Source of the DNA: Flavobacteriaceae bacterium
GTDB taxonomy: Bacteria > Bacteroidota > Bacteroidia > Flavobacteriales > Flavobacteriaceae
DNA: 16,022 nt
Assembly (NCBI GenBank): GCA_020435885.1
Contig: JAGQYU010000082.1
Span: 1,607 to 17,628 of the forward strand
Reading direction: 5' to 3'
Each line of letters opens with the position of its first letter. The stretch's first letter is position 1. The notes under the pieces were generated by a model. The model saw only the letters and a program-made list of their open reading frames with translations, did not search any database and had not been told where the DNA came from. Positions 7,925 to 15,065 of this stretch are shown piece after piece. The translations under genes and the position numbers were made by a program.

Positions 7925-8335
7925 TTAAAGTTTAATGCTGATTGACACCTCTTCTATTCTTAAAGAAATCTTTGCTTTTTCAAATTTAGGCGGACCAAAA
8001 CTTCCTGTAGCGTTATTACTAAAAGCATAGGGTTCTTTTGGTATACCCAAAAAGTTCTTATCTAACAGCCCATTTTTATTTTTATCATAAAAACAGGATA
8101 CTGCATAATCTCCAAAAGGGAGATTATTAAATTCTGCTACAGCATTACCATTGTTAATTTGTAAAATTGCCCCTTTATATTCACGTATCAAAAACTCCTG
8201 CTCATTGTTATAAAGTGCTATATATAATTTTCCTTGTTCATACGGCAATTCTTCGAATTTTATAATCAACGTTCCTTTTTGTTGTGAAAAAACATTAGCT
8301 GATATAAAAAATATGATGAAGATAATCGCTTTCAT
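7925..8335 (-). CDS. DUF2141 exported protein, second copy
   Basis: A 136-residue exported protein with a signal peptide (MKAIIFIIFFISANVFSQQ, cleavage near 18) and a single DUF2141 domain. Family landmarks are the strand LYIALYNNEQEF (37-48), FGDYAVSCFYDKNKNGLLD (74-92), the GIP segment and FGPPKFEKAKISL (113-125). The loop D84-K-N-K-N-G-L-L-D92 resembles an EF-hand-like calcium loop (DxNxNGxxD). The fold is expected to be an Ig-like beta sandwich in the periplasm or at the cell surface; the function is not known. It lies 3 bases after the first copy and 6 bases before the kinase gene, so it is almost certainly cotranscribed with both. The two copies differ considerably in sequence, so this is not a recent duplication. 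Confidence 0.87.
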   Translation of the reverse strand: MKAIIFIIFFISANVFSQQKGTLIIKFEELPYEQGKLYIALYNNEQEFLIREYKGAILQINNGNAVAEFNNLPFGDYAVSCFYDKNKNGLLDKNFLGIPKEPYAFSNNATGSFGPPKFEKAKISLRIEEVSISIKL

Positions 8336-8338
8336 TTA

Positions 8339-8776
8339 TCAAAATTTAATAGTTAAATCTAAGGATTTATTTTCAACTGTAAATTTAGCATCTTCAAATG
8401 TTGGAGGCCCCATTCTGTATACATTATTTGATGAGCCGTAATCCTCTAAAGGCATTCCCATTTCATTAAAATCTAACTTATCATTAGAATTTTTGTCATG
8501 ATAACAAACAATGGCATATTCTCCCGGTTGAACATTTTCAAATTCAACATTTGCAGCTTTATCAACAATTTTACCTGATTTTGCCTTGATAGGCCTAGTC
8601 AAAAAACCTTCTTTAACATATAAAGCAAATTTGACATCTCCTTCACTTGATAATACTGAAGGGACTGTTACTTTAATGGTTTGCCCTTCATTCAATTTTT
8701 CTTCAGTTGATACAGACTGTGCATAGATCAACTGTGATACTAAATACATTACTAAAAGTGTTACTACACGTACCAT
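8339..8776 (-). CDS. DUF2141 exported protein, first copy
   Basis: A 145-residue exported protein, first gene of the six-gene operon. The signal peptide (MVRVVTLLVMYLVSQLIYAQ) probably ends at about residue 20. The DUF2141 domain (about 32-145) includes VKFALYVKEGFL (48-59), PGEYAIVCYHDKNSNDKLD (84-102), the GMPLEDYGSSNN segment (107-118) and MGPPTFEDAKFTV (122-134). D94-K-N-S-N-D-K-L-D102 is again an EF-hand-like acidic loop. It is related to its neighbour over the whole domain and may form a pair with it. No lipoprotein cysteine is visible at the cleavage site, so it is likely soluble in the periplasm. A link to the downstream kinase as a sensing partner is inferred only from the gene order. 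Confidence 0.87.
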   Translation of the reverse strand: MVRVVTLLVMYLVSQLIYAQSVSTEEKLNEGQTIKVTVPSVLSSEGDVKFALYVKEGFLTRPIKAKSGKIVDKAANVEFENVQPGEYAIVCYHDKNSNDKLDFNEMGMPLEDYGSSNNVYRMGPPTFEDAKFTVENKSLDLTIKF

Positions 8777-8790
8777 AGTTTTATTTTTTG

Positions 8791-8826
8791 GTTAGACATA
8801 AATTATTTACGGTTCAAAAGTCTAAC
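8791..8826. repeat. Inverted repeat in the promoter region of the DUF2141-kinase operon
   Basis: GTTAGAC (8791-8797) and its perfect reverse complement GTCTAAC (8820-8826) are separated by 22 bases, within 50 bases of the DUF2141 start. On the minus strand a TTG (8826-8828) is followed after 20 bases by TAATTTAT (8798-8805), a poor -7 match, so the arms would flank a candidate promoter. It may be an operator; 7-bp arms can also arise by chance. Confidence 0.3.
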
Positions 8827-8881
8827 AACACCTTTACTTTTAAAATTTAAAATAACTGAATTGTAATTTTTTTAGGATGAG

Positions 8882-8912
8882 TTGTAAAATAGTAGCATTT
8901 GGCTTATATTTA
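8882..8912 (+). promoter_or_regulatory. Candidate promoter of the Crp/Fnr gene
   Basis: TTG at 8882-8884, a 20-base spacer and TATATTTA at 8905-8912 match the Bacteroidota -33/-7 promoter with one mismatch in TAnnTTTG. It predicts a transcript start near 8916 and a leader of only about a dozen bases before the ATG at 8929. Confidence 0.4.
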
Positions 8913-8928
8913 GAATATTACAATAGTT

Positions 8929-9555
8929 ATGGATAAAAAACTACAACTCTCTAAAATGTTGCCACATCTTAGTAATGAACTACTACATGAGATTGAGTTG
9001 GCTTCATCAATAAAAAGTTTACCTGCTAATACAGAAATTTTAAGAGAGGGCCAATATGTTAAAGTTATTCCTATAGTTATTTCCGGACTCATAAAAATCT
9101 TCACTAGGTATGATGATAAAGAGCTGTTACTCTACTACATAAAGCCCGGAGAAAGTTGCATCATGTCTTTTTCAGCAGGATTAAAAGACGAGCCCAGTAA
9201 AGTAGTTGCCGTTACAGAAGAAGATACCACAATTATTATATTGCCTATTGATAAAGTTATTAAATGGACTAAACAATTTACAGATTTTAATACATTGTTC
9301 TTTCAGCAATATAATCTGCGATATAGTGAGCTTTTAGATACTATTCAACATGTACTATTTGATAAAATGGATGTAAGGCTTTATAATTTTATTAAAGAAA
9401 GGGTTGAGTTAACCAATAAAAATCCGTTACAAATATCGCATAGGCAAATTGCCAATGAAATTGGTACTGCCAGAGAGGTTATAAGCCGTACCATAAAAAA
9501 GTTAGAAGCTGAAGGAAAAGTAAAACAACATAGTAATAGTATAGAGTTATTATAA
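8929..9555 (+). CDS. Crp/Fnr-family transcriptional regulator
   Basis: A 208-residue cytoplasmic DNA-binding regulator. The N-terminal cyclic-nucleotide-binding-like beta barrel (about 10-115) contains LPANTEILREGQYVKVIPIV and a PGESCIMSF segment (73-81) in place of the cAMP-binding phosphate cassette of E. coli CRP, so cAMP need not be the ligand. A long dimer helix (about 120-158) joins it to the winged helix (about 165-208). The recognition helix T180-A-R-E-V-I-S-R187 has Arg182, Glu183 and Arg187 at the positions that read GTGA in CRP, as well as the E-xx-S-R pattern of FNR. There is no N-terminal iron-sulfur cysteine cluster. A GTGA-N6-TCAC site lies right after its stop codon, ahead of the DUF2892 gene. 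Confidence 0.9.
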   Translation: MDKKLQLSKMLPHLSNELLHEIELASSIKSLPANTEILREGQYVKVIPIVISGLIKIFTRYDDKELLLYYIKPGESCIMSFSAGLKDEPSKVVAVTEEDTTIIILPIDKVIKWTKQFTDFNTLFFQQYNLRYSELLDTIQHVLFDKMDVRLYNFIKERVELTNKNPLQISHRQIANEIGTAREVISRTIKKLEAEGKVKQHSNSIELL

Positions 9556-9557
9556 TG

Positions 9558-9571
9558 GTGACCATAGTCAC
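9558..9571 (+). promoter_or_regulatory. CRP-like operator upstream of the DUF2892 gene
   Basis: GTGA (9558-9561), six bases, TCAC (9568-9571): a perfect palindrome of the CRP core type. Its centre (9564.5) is about 40 bases upstream of the start predicted from the -7 box at 9594-9601, the position of class II activator sites. The flanking bases do not match the full TGTGA/TCACA. Confidence 0.45.
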
Positions 9572-9593
9572 TGCTCAGGTTTTGAACACTTCA

Positions 9594-9601
9594 TAACTTT
9601 G
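9594..9601 (+). promoter_or_regulatory. -7 promoter element of the DUF2892 gene
   Basis: TAACTTTG is an exact match to TAnnTTTG, 35 bases before the ATG at 9637. No TTG is present at the -33 spacing; the operator-like palindrome occupies that neighbourhood instead, as expected for an activator-dependent promoter. Confidence 0.5.
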
Positions 9602-9636
9602 AACTATAAATAAATGTATAACTAAAACTTTTTATT

Positions 9637-9846
9637 ATGAAAAAAAATATGGGTAACGCAGATAAAACTGTAAGGATTCTTATCGCCATCGTTATTGGAA
9701 TATTATACTTTACAAATGTAATTTCTGGTACGCTAGGTTTAGTATTATTGATTTTAGCCGCTGTTTTTGTATTAACAAGCCTTATAAGTTTTTGCCCTCT
9801 ATATGCACCTCTTGGCATTAGCACGTGTAAAGTAAAAAAAGAATAA
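9637..9846 (+). CDS. DUF2892 (YgaP-type) small inner-membrane protein
   Basis: A 69-residue membrane protein with the DUF2892 layout. A short basic N-terminus with GNADKTVRI (6-14) precedes TM1 (about 12-29), a tight turn SGTLG, TM2 (about 32-52), and a conserved tail FCPLYAPLGISTCK (52-65) with two cysteines (C53, C64). This domain forms the membrane anchor of the rhodanese YgaP, but no rhodanese domain is attached here. Free-standing copies are common in Bacteroidota and their function is not established; the paired cysteines hint at redox or sulfur chemistry. It has its own promoter with a CRP-like operator and ends at a hairpin terminator. Met5 is an alternative start. Confidence 0.85.
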   Translation: MKKNMGNADKTVRILIAIVIGILYFTNVISGTLGLVLLILAAVFVLTSLISFCPLYAPLGISTCKVKKE

Positions 9847-9850
9847 GAAG

Positions 9851-9878
9851 AAGAGGACTAAGTTCCTCTTTTTATTTT
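9851..9878 (+). terminator. Bidirectional intrinsic terminator between the DUF2892 gene and the photolyase operon
   Basis: AAGAGGA (9851-9857), a 6-base loop, and TCCTCTT (9864-9870) form a 7-bp stem followed by TTTATTTTTTT, a good rightward terminator 4 bases after the DUF2892 stop. In the leftward direction the same stem follows the photolyase stop (9872) and is trailed by a pyrimidine-rich tract, so it probably serves both converging units. Confidence 0.75.
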
Positions 9879-11164
9879 TTTAACCCCTCTTCATATACTT
9901 TTAGAGCCCTTTCCCGAGCAAATTTATGTTCAACAATCGGCCTGATGTAATCTTTACCTAACTCAGGTATCCATTTTTTTATGTAGTTATTTTCTGGGTC
10001 AAACTTTTCTAACTGACTTTCAGGGTTAAAAACTCTGAAATAGGGTGCGGCATCACACCCAGTACCAGCTGCCCATTGCCAATTTCCATTATTAGATGCT
10101 AACTCATAATCTAATAACTTTTCAGCAAAATAGGCTTCACCCCATCGCCAATCAATCAATAAATGTTTGCACAAAAAACTAGCAGTAATCATTCGTACTC
10201 TATTATGCATATAACCCGTTTGGTTGAGTTGCCGCATGCCCGCATCTACCATTGGATAACCTGTTCTTCCTCGGCACCATTTCTCAAATTCTTCTCCATT
10301 ATTCCTCCATTTTATACCGTCATACTTCCTCTTAAAATTATAGGTTACTACTTCTGGGTAGTGAAATAGTATTTGCATAAAGAACTCTCTCCAAATTAAT
10401 TCACTTAGAAAAACTTCATTTTTGTTCTGGGCCAACTCTACTAACTTCCTTATACTTACTGTACCAAATCGTAAATGTGGTGATAGATTTGATGTACTTT
10501 CTTCAGCAGGATAATTCCTGTAAATATGATAATTGTCTATTACATTGAGGTTATAAGGTAAAACTTTAAACTCACTTTTAGCAAAACCAATACTAATAAG
10601 GCTTGGAAATTCTGTTACATGTTTATAGAAATTGTCGAAATCTAAAGTTGTATCACTAACTTTTATTTTTATTTGTTTAAAATGTTCAAGCCATCTATTT
10701 TTATAAGGTGTATATATGGTATATGGTTGTCCATTATCTTTAAGAATATCGTCTTTTTCAAAAATTACTTGATCTTTACAAGATTCAAAAGCAATAGAAT
10801 TATGAGTTAAAAATGTGCTAACTTCATTATCTCTTTGCAAAGCATAAGGTTCATAATCTCTATTAAAAAACACCTTTTTAATAGTAAATTCGTTTAGTAA
10901 GCCTTTCCATACTTCTAATGGAATTCCTTTTTTTATTAATAACAAGCTTCCATAACGTTTTAATTCATTATTAAGACTCTGCAAATTTTTATAAATGAAA
11001 GTTACTCTAGCATCTGCCTTTTGTAGTCTATCTAAAATGTTTTCGTCAAAAATAAATATTGGAAGTACTTTGTAGCCTGAACTTAATGCCTTCTTAAGCC
11101 CTAAATTATCATAAAAACGAAGGTCTCTTCTAAACCAAAAAACAACAATCTCCTTATTGTTCAT
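9872..11164 (-). CDS. Deoxyribodipyrimidine photolyase (cryptochrome/photolyase family)
   Basis: A flavoprotein that repairs UV-induced cyclobutane pyrimidine dimers using blue light. The 430 residues are somewhat short for a class I CPD photolyase (about 470 in E. coli). The N-terminal antenna domain begins VVFWFRRDLRFYDNLGL (7-23). The FAD-binding helical domain carries STSNLSPHLRFGTVSIR (223-239), WREFF (258-262), TGYPMVDAGMRQL (301-313), GYMHNRVRM (317-325) and NNGNWQWAAGTGCDAAPYFR (358-377). W339 (IDWRW) and W362 lie where two residues of the electron-transfer Trp chain are expected. It is the last gene of the crt operon and overlaps the SRPBCC gene by 11 bases, so DNA repair should be expressed together with carotenoids. 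A cryptochrome or other signalling role cannot be excluded from sequence. Confidence 0.92.
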   Translation of the reverse strand: MNNKEIVVFWFRRDLRFYDNLGLKKALSSGYKVLPIFIFDENILDRLQKADARVTFIYKNLQSLNNELKRYGSLLLIKKGIPLEVWKGLLNEFTIKKVFFNRDYEPYALQRDNEVSTFLTHNSIAFESCKDQVIFEKDDILKDNGQPYTIYTPYKNRWLEHFKQIKIKVSDTTLDFDNFYKHVTEFPSLISIGFAKSEFKVLPYNLNVIDNYHIYRNYPAEESTSNLSPHLRFGTVSIRKLVELAQNKNEVFLSELIWREFFMQILFHYPEVVTYNFKRKYDGIKWRNNGEEFEKWCRGRTGYPMVDAGMRQLNQTGYMHNRVRMITASFLCKHLLIDWRWGEAYFAEKLLDYELASNNGNWQWAAGTGCDAAPYFRVFNPESQLEKFDPENNYIKKWIPELGKDYIRPIVEHKFARERALKVYEEGLKK

Positions 11165-11615
11165 TAAATATGTTATTGATTTTTTGATAACGATATTTAA
11201 AAATATTTTGTAACTGCTTTCTTACAAAAAGCTTATTTACTATACGTCCAAGAAAACCATAAGGCAAAGCATAATGTATTACATCTTTCATTTCGATACC
11301 ATCTTTTACTTCTTTAAAAAAATGTTTGTGGTGCCAAAATTTATATGGGCCTATACGTTGTTCATCAATAAAAAATTTATTCTCTTTAACTTGAGTGATC
11401 TCAGTTACCCAAAGTAAAGGTATACCAAACAATGGTTTTACTTTGTATTGTATAATTTGCCCTGGATATATTTTGCCCTCAACAGCATCAATTATTTCAA
11501 AACCCATGTAACTTGGCGTAATTATCTTTAGGTTCTTGGGTGATGAAAAAAAATCCCAACATGTATGCATAGAAGTTTTAATATGTTGTTTAGATTCCAA
11601 TTTATACACTTCCAT
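11154..11615 (-). CDS. SRPBCC (START-like) ligand-binding family protein
   Basis: A 153-residue cytoplasmic protein of the SRPBCC/Bet v1-like fold, a helix-grip cavity that usually binds a hydrophobic ligand. The pattern begins YKLESKQHIKTSMHTCWDFF and continues SSPKNLKIITPSYMGF, then IYPGQIIQYKVKP, WVTEITQVKENKFFIDEQ, and a long C-terminal helix. Related bacterial proteins are sometimes labelled cell division inhibitors, without good support here. I chose the ATG at 11615; the frame stays open to an ATG at 11696, but those 27 extra residues overlap the lycopene cyclase gene and show no conserved sequence. It overlaps lycopene cyclase by 14 bases and photolyase by 11. Binding or delivery of a carotenoid or a flavin is an untested idea based on the neighbours. 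Confidence 0.8.
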   Translation of the reverse strand: MEVYKLESKQHIKTSMHTCWDFFSSPKNLKIITPSYMGFEIIDAVEGKIYPGQIIQYKVKPLFGIPLLWVTEITQVKENKFFIDEQRIGPYKFWHHKHFFKEVKDGIEMKDVIHYALPYGFLGRIVNKLFVRKQLQNIFKYRYQKINNIFNEQ

Positions 11616-12300
11616 CTGAAAAATTAGCTTTTTTAAAGCGTTCAATAAAAATAATAGCAACAAATAGCATCGTAAAAGCATACCCCATATCTTCAACAGG
11701 GATGGTTCCGATGCGTATTCCTAAATTTTCATAATTATTATACCATACTACTTGCTCATCAATAAAACTTCCTGTAAGTATTCCATTAATTATAAAAAAA
11801 GGTATAAGGATAATACTAAAAGTTATATAAAAAACACGGAGCTGCTCTATCTTAGCAACTAAACTATAAAGCAGTAGTACTATCAAAAACAAATAATTGT
11901 AAAAAGTATAAGCTTTATCATGGTTTACTAAAATAACAACCAAAAGAGTAATTAATATAACTAATGTAATACCATTGGTAACTTTTATCGATAATCTTAC
12001 CTGAGGAAAAAAATACTGAAATGCATAGTGCGTAAAAATGCATGCATAAGGAATACAAATAAAAAATAACCATTCTTCTAATGGCAAGTTAAAAATATGT
12101 ATCCCTACCAAGTACTTTTCATTAAAACCCCAAATACCTTGTTGAGTAAAAATAATATCCCAAACAATGAATATGATAGCCACAATAATGATGGAAAGAA
12201 ACACTTCTTTCCACCATTTTATAAAATTCATGCGCTTTTCAAAACTATAAAGTAAAGGAATGGCTATACTACCCAGATTAAGAAGAAGATATAGTGACAT
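11602..12300 (-). CDS. crtY: Lycopene beta-cyclase, CrtYcd (CarR-like) membrane type
   Basis: Cyclises both ends of lycopene to give beta-carotene. The 232-residue polytopic protein carries two related cyclase repeats, corresponding to the separate CrtYc and CrtYd subunits of actinobacteria fused in one chain. The first repeat has WDIIFTQQGIWGFN (47-60) and the acidic motif NLPLEEW (71-77). The second has the PVEDMGYAF motif (201-209) near the end. About six to seven hydrophobic helices span the protein. The acidic pairs E75-E76 and E203-D204 are the likely catalytic residues, by family analogy. The start follows the crtZ stop with no spacer (TAAATG). It is unrelated to the FAD-containing CrtY/CrtL cyclases, so the symbol reflects reaction rather than homology. 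Confidence 0.92.
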   Translation of the reverse strand: MSLYLLLNLGSIAIPLLYSFEKRMNFIKWWKEVFLSIIIVAIIFIVWDIIFTQQGIWGFNEKYLVGIHIFNLPLEEWLFFICIPYACIFTHYAFQYFFPQVRLSIKVTNGITLVILITLLVVILVNHDKAYTFYNYLFLIVLLLYSLVAKIEQLRVFYITFSIILIPFFIINGILTGSFIDEQVVWYNNYENLGIRIGTIPVEDMGYAFTMLFVAIIFIERFKKANFSDGSV

Positions 12301-12747
12301 TTAAACCTTAAAATATTTAAAGGGTACAAACAACATACCGAAACATTCACCATCTTCTTTTCCTAAGTGTTTATGATGTGCCTTATGACCTTTTCTAAGA
12401 CCAACGAGGTATTTATTTCTGGTTTTTGTAAACCATTTAAACCTCTGGTGAATTATAATATCATGTACAAAAAAATAGGCTATACCATAAAACATAATAC
12501 CTAATCCTACAAAAAAAAGATAATTAAACCCATTTTGCACACCAAAATATAATAAAAGTATACTTGGAATTGCAAAAATTACAAAGAAAATATCGTTTCT
12601 TTCAAATATATGTTGGTATCTGGGTTGATGATGATCTTCATGGAAATACCACATAAAACCATGCATTACATATTTATGGGTTAACCAAGTTATAACTTCC
12701 ATAGCTATAAAAGTAAAAATGGTTATGGCTATAAATAATGAAGTCAT
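12301..12747 (-). CDS. crtZ: Beta-carotene hydroxylase CrtZ
   Basis: A membrane di-iron oxygenase that adds hydroxyls at C3 and C3' of beta-carotene, giving beta-cryptoxanthin and then zeaxanthin. At 148 residues it is a typical bacterial CrtZ. All histidine motifs of the fatty-acid-hydroxylase superfamily are intact: H24-x4-H29, H36-x2-H39-H40 (HEDHHQPRY), H95-x4-H100 (HDIIIHQRF) and H121-x2-H124-H125 (HKAHHKH). Four hydrophobic helices are spaced around them. It starts 4 bases after crtB and abuts crtY. Because it sits before the cyclase in the same operon, zeaxanthin rather than beta-carotene is the expected end product. No ketolase (crtW) is in the window. Confidence 0.95.
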   Translation of the reverse strand: MTSLFIAITIFTFIAMEVITWLTHKYVMHGFMWYFHEDHHQPRYQHIFERNDIFFVIFAIPSILLLYFGVQNGFNYLFFVGLGIMFYGIAYFFVHDIIIHQRFKWFTKTRNKYLVGLRKGHKAHHKHLGKEDGECFGMLFVPFKYFKV

Positions 12748-12751
12748 TTTT

Positions 12752-13591
12752 CTATAATAAATTAAGTTTATAAGTTACGAAAGATTTGGCTAATAGTCCC
12801 ATTTTGTATGGGTTAGATACTCTTATCCTACTATTTACTATTAGATGAGAAGGTGTCTTTTTGAGTTTATTCAGTAAGCTCTTATAATACCTGTAAGCTG
12901 TATAAACACCAAATTTGGCCTCAACCGGTAATTTCTTAATACCTTGATAGGCTTTTTCAAAATCATCTTCAATTTCTTTTATGATTTTACTTTTTGAAAA
13001 GTTGTCAAGGTCATAAATATTTATGTTTGGGAAATAGTTCCTATTCAATTGGAAAGTATCTGCTTTAATATCTCTTAAAAAATTAACTTTTTGAAAGGCA
13101 GAACCTAGGCTCATAGCGGCATCTTTGAGCTCTATGTATCTTTTTTCATTACCATTAACAAATACTTTTAAACACATCAGCCCAACAACATCAGCTGATC
13201 CATAAATATACTCATTATACTCCTCAATAGTATTGTATTTTGTTTTATGTAGGTCTTGCCTCATACTCTTCAAAAAAGCTTGTACAAGCCTATCATCAAT
13301 ATTATATTTTTTTACGGTTGCTTGAAAAGAGTGAAGTATAGGATTTAAACTTATATCATTTTTATAAGCTTTGTAATAGTCTTTTTCAAACTTTTTTAAT
13401 AATTTTTCTTTATCATAATTATGAAAAGAATCTACAATTTCATCTGCAAACCTTACGAAACCATATATGCTATAAATAGCATCTCTAATAGAAGGTGCTA
13501 ACATCTTTACTGCCAACGAAAATGAAGTACTATAAGACTTGGTTACAAGCTTGCTACAATTAATAGAAACACTATCAAACAATTGTTTCAT
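12752..13591 (-). CDS. crtB: Phytoene synthase CrtB
   Basis: Condenses two geranylgeranyl diphosphates head to head to 15-cis-phytoene, the committed step of C40 carotenoid synthesis. The 279-residue protein has both aspartate-rich Mg-binding motifs: D50-E-I-V-D54 in RFADEIVDSF, and D174-I-K-A-D178 in FQKVNFLRDIKADTF. The family signature YIYGSADVVGLMCLKVF (128-144) is present, as is the N-terminal SYSTSFSLAVKML (19-31), usual in bacterial CrtB. It overlaps the end of crtI by 17 bases. The GGPP synthase (crtE) that would supply its substrate is not in the window and must lie elsewhere in the genome. Confidence 0.96.
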   Translation of the reverse strand: MKQLFDSVSINCSKLVTKSYSTSFSLAVKMLAPSIRDAIYSIYGFVRFADEIVDSFHNYDKEKLLKKFEKDYYKAYKNDISLNPILHSFQATVKKYNIDDRLVQAFLKSMRQDLHKTKYNTIEEYNEYIYGSADVVGLMCLKVFVNGNEKRYIELKDAAMSLGSAFQKVNFLRDIKADTFQLNRNYFPNINIYDLDNFSKSKIIKEIEDDFEKAYQGIKKLPVEAKFGVYTAYRYYKSLLNKLKKTPSHLIVNSRIRVSNPYKMGLLAKSFVTYKLNLL

Positions 13592-15065
13592 GATTCTTTA
13601 AGATTTTAAATTTCTTATTAATTTCTAATGATACTATCTTACCTGATATTAACGAGGGTGGTACACCTGGGCCGGGTACAGTAAGTTGACCTGTAAAATA
13701 AAGGTTATCAACTTTTTTACTTTTAATTTTTGGACGTAAAAAAGCAGTTTGGGTTAGAATATTTGCCAAACCATAGGCATTGCCTTTATAGGAATTATAA
13801 TCATTAATAAAATCATTAATACAGTAAGACCTTTTAAATAATATGGAATCTTTTACTTCCTGGCCAGTTAATGCTTCAAATCTACCTATGATCTGTTCAA
13901 AATATCTTTCTCTTATTGAAGTTGTATCTTCAATTCCTGGAGCTAAGGGTATTAAAAATGTGCCTGCTTCTTTGCCTTTAGGTGCAAAAGAAGCATCTGT
14001 AATTGATGGAAAACTTGCATAAAACAAAGGTTTTTTTGGCCATGAAGGGTTGTCATAAATAGTAGCAGCATGTTCATTAAAATCAGCATCAAAAAATAAT
14101 GTGTGGTGGTTTACATTATGTAATTTTTTATCAAAAGCTACATAAAACAATAATGATGAAGGAGCAAAAGTCTTGGAATTCCAATAACTTTCTGAATATT
14201 GCTTATATGGTCTTTCCAACAATGTTTCTGTGTGATGATAGTCGGCACCACTTAACACTATATCAGCTTCAATTAAGTCTCCATTTACAATTATTCCCGA
14301 TGCCTTTTTGTTCTCAACAATTATTTTGGATACATTTTGGTTAGTATAAATTTTTACACCTAAACTGGTAGCCAAACTTACCATAGCATTAATAACTTCA
14401 TACATGCCACCTTTTGGATGCCATGTTCCCAAACCAAAATCAGCATAATTCATAAAATTGTAAAAGGAAGGCGTATTAGAGGGCTTAGCTCCTAAGAATA
14501 GTACTGGAAATTCTAAAATACTAATTAGGTAGGGATGCTTAATCTTATTCCGCACTTGCTTACTGATTGTTTGGAAAAACTGATCAACTCTTCGGATAGT
14601 TGTAGGAGTAATTAACTCAACTATTGAATTTCCTGGCCTATACACCAAATCTTTGATAGCAACCTCATAATTATATTTAGCACTTTCTAAAAAGGCATGT
14701 AAGTGTTTTGAACTACCAGGTTCAAATTTTTCAAATATGCTGTAAATTTTATCAATAGTATCAGATATTATTATTGAATCATGCTTTGTAAAGATTACTT
14801 TATAAGCCGGGTTTAATTTATCTAATTGATAAAAGTCGCTTGATCGAGTATTAAAGTCATTAAAGAAATGCTCAAAAACATCAGGCATCCAGTACCATGT
14901 TGGACCCATATCGAACTTAAAACCGTCTTTGGAAAATACACTTGCTCTACCTCCAACACTATTATTTTTTTCATATATGCTCACATCGAAACCATCAGCT
15001 GCTAAATAACAAGAAGCAGCAAGCGATGAGAACCCTGAACCTATTATGGTAATTTTATTTTTCAT
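13575..15065 (-). CDS. crtI: Phytoene desaturase CrtI
   Basis: An FAD-dependent, membrane-associated enzyme that introduces double bonds into phytoene; bacterial members of this type usually carry out four steps to give lycopene. The 496-residue length is normal. The N-terminal dinucleotide-binding motif is IIGSGFSSLAASCYLA (7-22) with Glu32 ending the second strand; the third glycine of GxGxxG is replaced by serine. NNSVGGRASVF (34-44) and MGPTWYWMPD (53-62) follow. The C-terminal FAD-binding signature is NLYFTGQLTVPGPGVPPSLI (454-473). It is the first gene of the operon. The promoter, with a large overlapping dyad, lies in the 54 bases before its ATG, giving a leader of about ten bases. Confidence 0.96.
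   Translation of the reverse strand: MKNKITIIGSGFSSLAASCYLAADGFDVSIYEKNNSVGGRASVFSKDGFKFDMGPTWYWMPDVFEHFFNDFNTRSSDFYQLDKLNPAYKVIFTKHDSIIISDTIDKIYSIFEKFEPGSSKHLHAFLESAKYNYEVAIKDLVYRPGNSIVELITPTTIRRVDQFFQTISKQVRNKIKHPYLISILEFPVLFLGAKPSNTPSFYNFMNYADFGLGTWHPKGGMYEVINAMVSLATSLGVKIYTNQNVSKIIVENKKASGIIVNGDLIEADIVLSGADYHHTETLLERPYKQYSESYWNSKTFAPSSLLFYVAFDKKLHNVNHHTLFFDADFNEHAATIYDNPSWPKKPLFYASFPSITDASFAPKGKEAGTFLIPLAPGIEDTTSIRERYFEQIIGRFEALTGQEVKDSILFKRSYCINDFINDYNSYKGNAYGLANILTQTAFLRPKIKSKKVDNLYFTGQLTVPGPGVPPSLISGKIVSLEINKKFKILKNHETIV

Noticed and set aside
8860..8924. ATTGTAA (8860-8866) and TTACAAT (8918-8924) as an operator pair
   Set aside because: The arms are short, AT-rich and 51 bases apart, so chance is the simplest explanation.
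9558..9571. Hairpin GTGAC-CATA-GTCAC as a terminator of the Crp/Fnr gene
   Set aside because: It is followed by TGCTCAGG rather than a T tract, and its symmetry and position fit an operator much better.
11616..11696. Longer start of the SRPBCC gene at 11696
   Set aside because: The added 27 residues lie within the lycopene cyclase gene, are a hydrophobic shadow of its last helix, and precede the recognisable family start at 11615.
14099..14344. Rightward open frame inside crtI
   Set aside because: It is antisense to a well-conserved enzyme gene and its translation is low-complexity with no recognisable family.
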